From Toxorhynchites rutilus septentrionalis (taxonomy: Eukaryota > Arthropoda > Insecta > Diptera > Culicidae), in NCBI RefSeq assembly GCF_029784135.1, contig NC_073746.1:94300575-94364574 (forward strand): 64,000 bases of DNA. The letters are read 5' to 3'. This document shows, one piece after another, positions 47,327 to 57,220 of this stretch. Position 1 is the first letter of the stretch; each line of letters opens with the position of its first letter. The notes under the pieces were generated by a model. It was given only the letters and a program-made list of their open reading frames with translations. It searched no databases and had not been told where the DNA came from. Both the position numbers and the translations under genes were made by a program.

Positions 47327-49690
47327 CTATTCCATGCCAAACCGATATAGTGGTTCCCAGAATTCCTCGAAAATTCGTAGTTCGGTTCCTTATCGCTAAA
47401 TATTAGACACGTATCTTTTATGATTTTATTAGGGTGCCATTTCCATTTTAGGTCCGAAAAATCATTACTTTCCACTTTTTCCAAAAATGACCTTTTTCTA
47501 AAATCCATAATTTTTGAACTACAGGGCTGATTCAAATGCTCGAAAAATCAAATTAAAGCCGATGAGCTATTCTTTTTTGACGTAGAACTACGTCTTTCAT
47601 GAAGGGTGCCAAATCAGAAAACAGGTCACGTTTTTATGAAATAAAGTTAACATTAATAACTTTTGTTGCCGCGAACGGATTTTGGCGATTTACATACTAA
47701 ACGAATCGGAAATTCCCTAAGATTTGTTTAATATGCTATACATTAGAATCCCTTGGTTTGTAAATGGTTAAAATTCATGAAAACTTTAAGCGTTTCCATT
47801 TTCCCATACATTTGTTCTGTCCATTTGTGTGCTTTCCCGAACAGAGCTGTCAAGAACGAGCAACTTATCGACGACTAACGAAGGGGAAATCGTAGGATTT
47901 AAAGTCTCCGTGAACAAAGGAAAAGTAGAAGAATGAAGGGGAATACTTGCCTAGAGTATAAACAGTGGATCTCGCTGAGGCAAACCTTAGAGGCGAATGA
48001 ACTGCAAAGTTTAAAGCCTCTTAAAAACAAAGAAGATAAGAAGGCAAACTTTCATTCGGCATCGGACTGTTGAGTAATCCAGTTCACTTTGCTTTCGCTG
48101 CGCTTCGATCTAAGACTGGACCCCACCAGTGGTAATCCAACTTGGATATCGTCGTGTGTTTTCAGTTCATTTTTCGCGTTATTCGTATCGTGTGTTTTTA
48201 TTTCCGCGTCATAAATTGGACGCTTCGCGTAGTGTGTGATGAACAAGAAGAAGTGGAAGGCAGGCTCGAGCCCTGCAAAAAACGAATGCATTGCCAGGGG
48301 CAATAAAATTTCGAGGCAAGCGTCATTTAATGATGCACGCGATGTTGGTGCAGTGAAAAGCGCTCGCACTGAACCGAGCCTTCGCGAGTGTGACACCGCA
48401 TCGAACAACAGCGAAGTAGGCGATTTCGGCGCGTCGGTCGAAAATGTAAACGCCGTTACCCAGGCAGCAACCAAAATCAAGCTCCCCCCGCTGGTGGTGA
48501 AGGCGGTCGCTCTTGACAAACTCATCAGTGAATTCGCATCGATGGGTGTTACAGCAGAATACAAGCTGTGTGGCATAATTCAGTCTTTTCCAAGCAGTTA
48601 ACATTGTTTGTTTTCCGTCACCATAAGGGTTTCGTTGGTCACAGCATTATAGAATAATATCCGAAGGTATAAACAAGCGACTTATATAAAATAACAGCGT
48701 AGTTCTACGTCAACAATGCGGTCGTATCGTGGACACAACCTCCTATAATTTTTTTTTTTTTGGAGATTTGTTTTTTCGGATTCTGATTTTGTTTTGGAAA
48801 TTATTGGTTGATTTTTTTTTCGTTTCCATGGCTTTGGAATAGAGGACGTTATATTTTTTTCTAATTTTTCTCGATAGCTGAGGTTTTTTACAACATTTCC
48901 AAAAATCAGAGAGGCGTTTATCTCGTTTTTGAGTTATGATTTTTCAAAGTCCGGAATGGTCCGAAAAATAATGTTTTTCCCTTTCAAAAATTCATAGCTT
49001 TCGAGCTACAGGATCGATTGAAAAATAATAACTCAAACACAAAAAAACCTCACTGATTTATGGATATATTATGTAAAATAACCCTCAGTTTTATAGAAAA
49101 AATACAAAAAATATATAGCGCCCATAATCATAAACATCATAAACAAATACAATCAATAATTTCGAAAAAAAAACATTAGCAATAGTAATATTTTTTCAAA
49201 GAACACTCATTGGATTCAATGTTATATGTCTATCATCAGAATCGGTCTAGTAGTTCAAAAGTTATGAATTTAGAAAAAAGGTTCTTTTTAAAAAAAATGG
49301 TGAAAAAATATTTTTTTCGATTCCGGTTAACTATGGAAAATCATAACTCAAAAACCAATAAACGCCCCTCTGATTTTTGGATATGTTATGTAAAAAATCT
49401 CAGCTTCCGAGAAAAAATATAAAAAACAAATACAATCAATAACAAAAACAAAATCTAAATTATTGGAAAGTATTTAACTTGATATGCCGATCAGTTCAAA
49501 AAGTTATGAATTTATGAAAAAAGTCTTTTTTGGAGAAAAGGTAAAAAGATGATTTTTCTGAGCTCCCTAAAATGAAAAAAAAAATGAGACCAACATTTTG
49601 CGATAAGGAACAGAGCTACCATTTTTCAAGAAAATCTGAGCTCCATTATATCGGTTTGGCATGTAATGGTTGTATTTTCATTCTTATATA
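47327..49690. repeat. Family F palindromic element with another repeat nested inside
   Basis: Ends: ATTCCATGCCAAACCGATAT at the left and its inverse (CGGTTTGGCATGTAATGG) at the right; inverted similarity extends about 90 bp inward (for example GTTCCTTATCGCTAAATATT against GTTCCTTATCGCAAAATGTT). A lone copy of the same end lies at about 26850-26890. 47573-48710 is a separate insertion bounded by GACGTAGAACTACGTC and GTAGTTCTACGTC. 48850-49640 consists of repeated blocks of TCAAAAGTTATGAATTTAG and AATCATAACTCAAAAAC. Confidence 0.65.
48239..48601 (+). pseudogene. Fragment resembling the start of a non-LTR ORF1
   Basis: About 120 codons from ATG at 48239 (MNKKKWKAGSSPAKNECIA) to a stop at 48599. 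The Lys/Ser-rich start and the segment IKLPPLVVKAVALDKLISEF recall ORF1 proteins of Jockey-type mosquito LINEs, but the reading ends before any zinc knuckle. It lies within the repeat at 47573-48710. Low confidence; it could instead be an unrelated small ORF. Confidence 0.4.
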
Positions 49691-50094
49691 GGAATGTTTA
49701 TTCATAATCTAGCCTGAGTTTGCCCTATTGAGAGAAGTAAACAATATTTTGAATATCAATTCATTGAAAATCAATCATGCATTGGGATTGTCAAAACGTA
49801 TAAAAAATGACCAAATATTTAACGTAAGACTACGATATTACTGTTGGTGAGTACAAATAGATTGAATCATTGTCATGCAAATTTTCACCTTCGGTTTCTC
49901 ATCGAAGAACACAGAAGACAAATCCATCACTGGGGCAATAATGAATGGAAAAGTTCACGAAGAGGAGTGTCTTTAGAACAGGATTTTGCCATTCATTCGT
50001 TGACACAAAGGTCCTGTGAAGCTCTGGCCTAACTTGGCCCATTACAGTCGGGATGTCGTCAAGCGGTATGAGTAGAACAAGATCGTATCCTTAG
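49691..50094. other. Non-coding spacer
   Basis: AT-rich, no gene recognised; the ORF at 49844-50032 has no family resemblance. Confidence 0.4.
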
Positions 50095-50438
50095 AAAAAA
50101 ATAAAAAAGTAAAACAAACTTTTTAAGTTAAACGGTTTAATGTACTAATAGCTAGAAAATAATTAGACAAGTAGCAGTTGGTAGTTATCACATCCCTTCC
50201 TTCATTAATCTAGGGCAATGATGAGACTAAAATAAAATCGTCGGCATATGATGAAACAACTAACTGTGGATAATGGAAACCCGATGAGCCCACGATTTTA
50301 TTTTAGTCTCATCATTGCCCTAGATTAATGAAGGAAAAGATGTGATAACTACCAACTGCTACTTGCCTAACTATTTTCCAGCTTTTGGTACATTAAACCG
50401 TTTAACTTAAAAAGCTTTTTCTCCCTTTTTTTATTTTC
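50095..50438. repeat. Long hairpin: ~146-bp inverted arms, ~50-bp loop
   Basis: Left arm 50095-50240 and right arm 50292-50438 are inverse copies (blocks TTAAGTTAAACGGTTTAATG, AGCAGTTGGTAGTTATCACA, GGGCAATGATGAGACTAAAA). No coding content. A foldback MITE is likely, but I see no clear target duplication. Confidence 0.8.
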
Positions 50439-50947
50439 TAGTTTTTAGTACATTATCTGTGAACTCTACAATAAAACCATTCAACCTTTTTTTTATTTTT
50501 ATTTCTTACCTAATTTTTTTTCAGAATTTTTCGATGATGTATTGTATTTTATTAGTCCAATTATTTCATTCGATACCGATATTGAGGGGATTACAAAAAA
50601 ATACATAAACCTTTTCGAATTTATGTTGTTCATACTGTAGTGTGTTCTCCAAGTCACACCATTCAGCAATTTTTTACCGGCGGCCAAAGTGGATTTTTCA
50701 AGATAATGGAATACACAGTATTATAATGATAGCAGAGATAAAGGTTTATTCCAAATTTCGTTTCAATAAACCAAAAGTAACGGGGTCAACTCTACATTCA
50801 TACAATCATACATGCAAACAGGTCAAGTTGAACGAAACCGTATGATACCCAATCCGCCATTTTGTGGTGGCAGCCATCTTAGATTAGCATTTATTATAAA
50901 TAACTTTGTTCTACTAGTCAAGCTCTTTCATTTGATACCCATATTGA
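50439..50947. other. Repeat-like stretch leading into the ACATACAA array
   Basis: Contains CCGCCATTTTGTGGTGGCAG and TCATTTGATACCCATATTGA, phrases shared with 35.7-35.9 kb. The phrase AACAGGTCAAGTTGAACGAAACCGT at 50818 has a close counterpart after the third array near 61595. No gene. Confidence 0.5.
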
Positions 50948-51042
50948 TGACATACAAACATACAAACATACAAACATACAAACATACAAACATACAAACA
51001 TACAAACATACAAACATACGAACATACAAACATACAAACATA
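50948..51042 (+). repeat. (ACATACAA)n microsatellite, array 1
   Basis: About 12 copies of the 8-mer, with one CGAACATA variant; ends at the 5' end of LINE A. The short ORFs reading YKHTNIQT or VCMFVCLY are translations of the repeat. Confidence 0.95.
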
Positions 51043-51517
51043 CCGTGGCCGTGGAGCTGCCGGCCTAGAATAGCACTTCGGGTCTTGGTCCCTGTCCCTG
51101 TCGTAGAAGGCGACTAATCGGGTGACAACGCGAGTAAGGGCGCGGTAAAGCCTATGGAGATTGCACGGGGGAAATACCGTGTACAGGAGCAACGTAGGGA
51201 GTGCCGAGCACATCAGGGTTGACGCCAGTAAGATCCTGATTACGACATACTGGTACGACACGGAAAACGGACATGTTAAGGATGAGAATTACTTTCGACG
51301 CTAAAGGCTGACAATCGTGCTATCCTGTTCCCTGAGTAAGGAAGGGTGACACCTTCCTGAAACGGCGTGTGGGCTAATAGCGCGGTTGCCCCCGTTCCGG
51401 TAATAACTTGGCAAGTCTTCGGGTACGTTCGATGCTCGTCTAGGCTCAGGCACTAGGTACTAGGCGTCAGATGTCACATTCCTGACTTGCGCTGATCTGG
51501 CTCTGAACACGGTCCCC

Positions 51518-52933
51518 ATGAAGGACCGTGTCAACCCCCTGCATGGCCTCACTGCTTACATAGATAACCATGGGATCACTGATAGCGACTATGTGCAACG
51601 AGCGGAGATAGCGGCCCGGAGTTGGGACCCAACAACAAAAATGAGTTTCCAAACAAATTCAACAGAAATCGAGAGCGAAATCGAAGAGGTAGGTATCTTT
51701 GCCAGAAGGGGACAGGTGATGAGATCTCCGCCGCTGAGCCAACCACCAGCACCAAAATCCATAAGCGATAAATACATCGGAGAGCAGCCAAACCTGCAAC
51801 ACGAGAAAACTATGCTGGGAGAGGCCAAAAGGGCATCTGATGAACTCTACGAGTACATTAAGCCTCGCAGTAACGTTCACGCCGTCATAAGGACCTTGAC
51901 GATTAAAATCAAATCGGCACTTGCAGCAGCCGAACGCGAGCAACAATTCTGGAGAGCAAAAGCTGAAAAGGCGGAGAACGCACTGAAAGAGAATGTGCAG
52001 AGTAAGCCGATAGAAGCGATCTCGACACCAATGAGTGACAGTACCCCGTTAACCGCGAAAAGGAAAAGACTAACTCCTGAAGAGAAAAGGGCAGCAAAGA
52101 AACAGAAAGATGGTAGCGAAGTGGCTAATGGTGAAAGCAAACAGAACAACGAAGAGATAAATGAGTGGAAAAAGATCGAAAGAAAGAAAAAAGAAGAGAA
52201 GAAGAAAGAAAAATTAAAGCCTAGGCTGGAGAGGCCAAAGCCGGACGCTCTGATTGTGGCTACAGCGGGCGCTGCAACATATGCTGAGATTTTGCGAAAA
52301 GTTAAAGAGGATCCGTCCCTGAAAAATCTCGGAGAAAACGTAGCCAAAGTAAGGCGAACTCAAAATGGACAATTGCTGTTCGAATTGAAGAAGGACCCAA
52401 CGATTAGAAGCTCAACTTATAAAGAGCTTGTCGAGAAATCTTTGGGCGAAACAGCGAAAGTGAGAGCTCTGTCCCAAGAAACAGTTGTAGAATGTAGAAA
52501 CCTGGATGAGATCACTACGGATACCGAATTGAGAGTAGCCCTGAATGAACAGTTTGAGCTGGGAGAAGTCGCCATATCAATCAGGCTGAGGAAAGCATTT
52601 GGAAATACTCAAATAGCAACCTTAAGACTGTCAAGAACCGCAGCTAGCAAGCTATTGGAGGTTGGTAAGATGAAAGTCGGATGGACGGTGTGTTCCCTGA
52701 GAGCTATACAGCAAGTATCTAGGTGTTTCAAGTGCATGGACTTTGGCCACAAAACAAAGTACTGTAAAGGACCTGACAGATCGGAGCTCTGTATAAGATG
52801 CGGCGACAAGGGGCATTTGGCAAAGAATTGTACTAAGCCCCCAAGGTGCATGCTCTGCACGACGGAGGAAGAAAAGACCACGCCACAGGGGGATCGAGAT
52901 GCCCGGTCTATAAAAGGGCGATGGCAGCAATAA
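51518..52933 (+). pseudogene. Element A ORF1: Gag-like RNA-binding protein with CCHC knuckles
   Basis: ATG at 51518 (MKDRVNPLHGLTAYIDNHG). A long Lys/Glu-rich coiled-coil-like central part is followed by a conserved domain (ALIVATAGAATYAEILRKVK, VRALSQETVVECRNLDEI) and zinc knuckles CFKCMDFGHKTKYC and CIRCGDKGHLAKNC, with a third begun at CMLC. A one-base shift near 52870-52880 takes the reading off course, so the third knuckle is lost and the frame ends at 52933; in the other frame the coding continues to TAA at 52950, overlapping the ORF2 ATG. The protein would bind LINE RNA in the RNP. Confidence 0.85.
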
Positions 52934-52937
52934 CCAA

Positions 52938-54770
52938 ATGGAGGTAACCCAGATAAACCTGAATCACTGCGACACGGCGCAACAATTGCTATCGCAAGCC
53001 GCATCAGAAACCAAATGCGATGTGGCGATCATAGCAGAGCCGTATCAAGTACCTCCAGATAACGGAAACTGGTTGACCGATAAAGCTAGAATGGCTGCAC
53101 TATCGACGATGGGAAGATACCCCATCCAGGAAGTGGTATCCAATACATACGAAGGGTTCGTGATAGCCAAAATAAATGGAATCTTCGTATGTAGCTGCTA
53201 TGCCCCCCCGAGATGGACAATAGAACAGTTTGATCTGATGCTATATAACCTAACAGAAGAGCTCATCGGACGGAGTCCCATAGTCATCGGTGGAGACTTC
53301 AACGCCTGGGCAGTGGAGTGGGGGAGCAGATTTACCAACGCGAGGGGTTTTAGTCTACTGGAAGCCCTGGCGAAGCTGAGTGTGAGACTGGTCAACGAAG
53401 GCTACACCAGCACTTTCCATAGAAACGGTCGAGAATCAATCATCGATGTTACCTTCTGCAGTCCGATGTTGGCAGTAAATTGGAGAGTATGTGATGATTA
53501 CACTCACAGCGACCATCAAGCAATCCGCTACACTGTGCGCTGTCAGAGTTCATCTAAAACAAGAAGTATAAAAACAAAACGTCGCAGGTGGAAGTCGAAG
53601 AAATTCGACAAGAATTTATTCATTGAAGCACTCCGAGAGGAGCGAACAGTCACCAGTCTTAGTGCCGGCGAACTAACAAATTTGGTAGTGAGAGCATGTG
53701 ACGTTACCATGCCACGAAAACTAATACCGAAAGGCGAACGTCGCCCAGTTTATTGGTGGAACGAGACGATTAACTCCCTTCGGTCGATCTGTCTCCGAGC
53801 CAGGAGGAGGATGCAAAGGGCCAGAAATGCTATCGACAGAGTAGAGCGCAGGGAAGAACTCAAAACAGCAAAAGCCGCCCTTAAGCATGAAATAAGACGT
53901 AGTAAGATAAACTGCTTCAGAGAACTATGCCGCGATGCCGATGCGAACCCTTGGGGCAATGCATATAGTGTTGTGATGGCAAAGATTAAAGGTTCATCGA
54001 CACCCAGTGAAAGCTGTCCGGTGCGGTTGAAGAATATTGCAGAAGGGCTCTTCCCGCAGCATGATCCAACGAGCTGGCCAGCAACACCATATAGTGAAAA
54101 TGAAGAACACGTCGAGAGAGTGTCCACAGAAGAGCTGCTGGCGGCGACAAAAGAACTGAAAGTGAATAAAGCACCAGGCCCAGACGGAATCCCAAATGTG
54201 GCCCTCAAAGCCGCGGTTGAAGCGTATCCAGATCTTTTCAGAGCAACGATGCAAAAGTGTCTGGATGAAGGATGCTTTTCAGATATTTGGAAGAAGCAGA
54301 AACTGGTACTGTTGCCGAAACCAGGAAAGCCGCCAGGGGAACCCTCTTCCTATAGGCCCATCTGTCTACTGGATACCCTCGGAAAACTGCTGGAGAAGAT
54401 AATTCTGAACAGGTTGACGAAGTGCACAGAAAGTGACAACGGACTCTCGAAGACGCAGTTCGGGTTCCGGAAATATAAATGGTACTTGTACAGATTCGGC
54501 CATGCAAGTTCGTCGCTTTGGCCAGAGTGTAACACAATAGAGGAGACAGCAGAACACGTGGTTTTCGACTGCCCCAGTTTTTCTATTGAAAGGGAAGAAA
54601 TGTTCCTCGCTAGCAGATCAACCCTAAATGCTCAGAACATCGTCCAAAAGATGTGCGAAAGTGAAAGTACGTGGAATGCAGTGAATCGTGCAATAACAAA
54701 AATGTTGACGACGCTCCAACGAAGATGGAGGGACGAGCAAAGATGCAGCATAGGAAATCTAGAGAGATGA
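52938..54770 (+). pseudogene. Element A ORF2: endonuclease intact, RT core deleted
   Basis: ATG at 52938 (MEVTQINLNHCDTAQQLL). APE endonuclease at about residues 1-215: IIAEPYQVP, FVCSCYAPPRW, IGGDFNAWAVEWGS, SDHQAIRY. RT begins with VNKAPGPDGIPN and SYRPICLLDTLGKLLEKI. Immediately after QFGFRK (near 54473) the sequence jumps to YLYRFGHASSSLWPECNTIE, the C-terminal Cys/His motif (CX2C...HVVFDC). The RT palm with its ADD box is gone, yet the frame stays open to 54770. It cannot copy RNA by itself. Confidence 0.9.
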
Positions 54771-54933
54771 GTGCATGAGCACAGCCCCCTCCCGAAGTAA
54801 TACCAAATGGTGGTTCCGGGGGGCCAGGCATGAAGTACAAGGAGGTGGTTTTAGTGAGTAAAAATCTCACACTACCCAGTCAACATGGCGACGGGGAGTC
54901 TATGAAGATCTCCACCTCCTTGCCAAAAAAAAA

Positions 54934-55232
54934 CATACAAACATACAAACATACAAACATACAAACATACAAACATACAAACATACAAACATACAAACAT
55001 ACAAACATACAAACATACAAACATACAAACATACAAACATACAAACATACAAACATACAAACATACAAACATACAAACATACAAACATACAAACATACAA
55101 ACATACAAACATACAAACATACAAACATACAAACATACAAACATACAAACATACAAACATACAAACATACAAACATACAAACATACAAACATACAAACAT
55201 ACAAACATACAAACATACAAACATACAAACAT
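54934..55232 (+). repeat. (ACATACAA)n microsatellite, array 2
   Basis: About 37 essentially perfect 8-mer copies between the A tail of element A and the 5' end of element B. No gene despite long ORFs in five frames. Confidence 0.97.
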
Positions 55233-55825
55233 GAGCCGTGGAGTTGCCGGCCTAGAATAGCACTTCGGGTCTTGGTCCCTGTCCCTGTCGTATGAGGCGA
55301 CTAATCGGGTGACAACGCGAGTAAGGGCGCGGTAAAGCCTATTGGAGATTGCACGGGGGAAATACCGTGTACAGGAGCCACGAAAGGAGTGCCAAGCACA
55401 TCAGGATTGACGCCAGTAAGATCCTGATTACGACATACTGGTTACGACATAGAAAACGGACACGATACGGAAACGATTTCAACACGACGCTAAAGGCTGA
55501 CAGTCGTGCTATCCTGTTCCCTGAGTAAGGAAGGGTGACACCTTCCTGAAACGGCGTGTAGGCTAATAGTGCGATTGCCCCCGTCCCGGTAATAACTTGG
55601 CAAGTCTTCGGGTACGTTCAATGCTCGTCTAGGCTCAGGCACTAGGTACTAGGCGTCAGATGTCACATTCCTGACTTGCGCTGATCTGGCTCTGAACACG
55701 GTCCCTATGAAGGACCGTGTCAACCCCTGCATGGCCTCACTGCTTGCATAGACAACCATGGGATCACTGATAGCGACTATGTACAACGAGCGGAGATAGC
55801 GGCCCGAAGTTGGGACCCAACAGAC

Positions 55826-57220
55826 ATGAATATCATCGAACAATTCAACAGACGAAACGACGGTAATGAAGACACACCAACGGGAGAGGCGAGCGTGTTC
55901 GCAAGGAGCGGTAAGCTCCAGAGATCACCAATTCGCAACCAGACAACCATAGCGAATCCTATAGGACACCAACAGCATCCACAACAAGGAGAGACTAGCC
56001 TGATACAAGTGCATAAAGCCAACACCACCACTTCTTTAGAAGGGCTGCAGGTCGGGAGGTCAAGCTTGATGGAGGTCAAGAAAAAAGTGAACGAGCTCTA
56101 CGAGTTCATTAAGGACAAAAACAATGTCCATACTAAGATCAAACATTTAGTCACAAGCATCAAATCCGCCGTTACGGCTGCTGACCGCGAACAGAAGGAG
56201 ATGATCACGCGAGCAGAGGTTGTTGAAAAAGCACTCGCTGAAGCAAGGGAGAAGATGTCCGTCGAGATACAGGAGACGCCTAAGACGCCACGAAACCCAC
56301 GATCGGACAAAAGGAAGAGGGATACCCCAGGGGATGAAGAAGACCTGAAGAAGGTTAAAAATGACAACCTGGAAAACAAAAAGGAAGGTGAAGGCAGTGG
56401 ATGGCGAACTGTCGAAAAACAGACGGAGAAACGGAAGAAGAAAGAAGAAAAGAAGAAAGGTGTGCAGGAGACAAAAAAAAAAACCAGGCCCAGACGCGAG
56501 CGAAGTAAGGGAGATGCTCTGATCGTCGAGGTGAAGGAAGGAGTGACTTACGCATCACTCCTGCGGAAAGTGAGAGACGATCCGGAGTTGAAAGAACTGG
56601 GAGAGAATGTGGTGAAAACCAGGCGCACCCAGAAAGGAGAGATGCTCTTCGAGCTCAAGAGGGATCCGGCGGTCAAAAGTTCAGCCTTCAAGGAACTGGT
56701 TGCGAAGTCGCTCGGTGAGGAGGCGAAGGTGAGGGCTCTATCCCAGGAATCAGTGGTCGAATGCAGAAATCTCGACGAAATCACGACAGACGAGGAGTTA
56801 AGGCGCGAGTTAATAGAACAGTGTAAGCTGGACAATACACCAATGACGATCCGTATGAGGAAGGCGTATGGTGGCACGCAGACGGCGTCGATACGGCTCT
56901 CAACAGTCGCAGCCAATAAGATGGTAGAAACGACCAAAATAAAAGTTGGCTGGTCGGTTTGCTCGCTGAAGATGGTGCCCCGGGTGACCAAGCGGATGGA
57001 GCGATGCTTCCAGTGCATGGGCTTTGGACATCAGGCAAGAAGCTGCACAGGCCCCGACAGGTCTGAACTGTGCAGGAGATGCGGTGAGAAAGGGCACGTT
57101 GCGAGAGACTGCACGAAGCAACCGAAATGCCTGCTCTGCAAACCAGAGAACGGCAGCGACCATGCGACAGGAAGCTTCAAGTGTCCCTCGTATAAGAAGG
57201 CGTTAGCAGAATCGCAGTAA
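55826..57220 (+). CDS. Element B ORF1: Gag-like protein with three zinc knuckles
   Basis: 464 codons from ATG at 55826, ending in TAA at 57218. A charged, Lys/Glu-rich middle (residues about 100-225) is followed by ALIVEVKEGVTYASLLRKVR, VRALSQESVVECRNLDEI and VGWSVCSLK, then CFQCMGFGHQARSC, CRRCGEKGHVARDC and a third Cys/His cluster starting CLLCKPENG. The homologous start in element A lies 39 codons upstream; in B that region is out of frame (four C instead of five after GTGTCAA, near 55722), so 55826 is the first usable ATG. Domain order is standard for R1-type ORF1. Confidence 0.88.
   Translation: MNIIEQFNRRNDGNEDTPTGEASVFARSGKLQRSPIRNQTTIANPIGHQQHPQQGETSLIQVHKANTTTSLEGLQVGRSSLMEVKKKVNELYEFIKDKNNVHTKIKHLVTSIKSAVTAADREQKEMITRAEVVEKALAEAREKMSVEIQETPKTPRNPRSDKRKRDTPGDEEDLKKVKNDNLENKKEGEGSGWRTVEKQTEKRKKKEEKKKGVQETKKKTRPRRERSKGDALIVEVKEGVTYASLLRKVRDDPELKELGENVVKTRRTQKGEMLFELKRDPAVKSSAFKELVAKSLGEEAKVRALSQESVVECRNLDEITTDEELRRELIEQCKLDNTPMTIRMRKAYGGTQTASIRLSTVAANKMVETTKIKVGWSVCSLKMVPRVTKRMERCFQCMGFGHQARSCTGPDRSELCRRCGEKGHVARDCTKQPKCLLCKPENGSDHATGSFKCPSYKKALAESQ

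Larger units (their letters stand above)
51043..54933 (+). mobile_element. R1-clade-like LINE, element A, internally deleted
   Basis: Starts at the microsatellite junction with GCCGTGGAGCTGCCGGCC and ends in GCC plus nine A, again directly in ACATACAA repeats. Contains a 5' UTR of ~475 bp, ORF1 (51518), ORF2 (52938) and a 3' UTR of ~155 bp. About 1.15 kb of RT coding is missing relative to element B. The ORF1/APE-endonuclease/RT layout and EWGS endonuclease motif fit the R1 clade, in which Waldo-type elements are known to target ACAY repeats. Confidence 0.88.

Noticed and set aside
51576..52347. Minus-strand Ser/Phe/Leu-rich ORFs opposite LINE ORF1
   Set aside because: Antisense of the Lys/Glu-rich ORF1; no independent evidence.
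54830..55234. Long ORFs with (KHTNIQTY)n or (MFVCLYVC)n in several frames, also at 60961-61633
   Set aside because: Translations of the ACATACAA microsatellite in every frame; no coding evidence.
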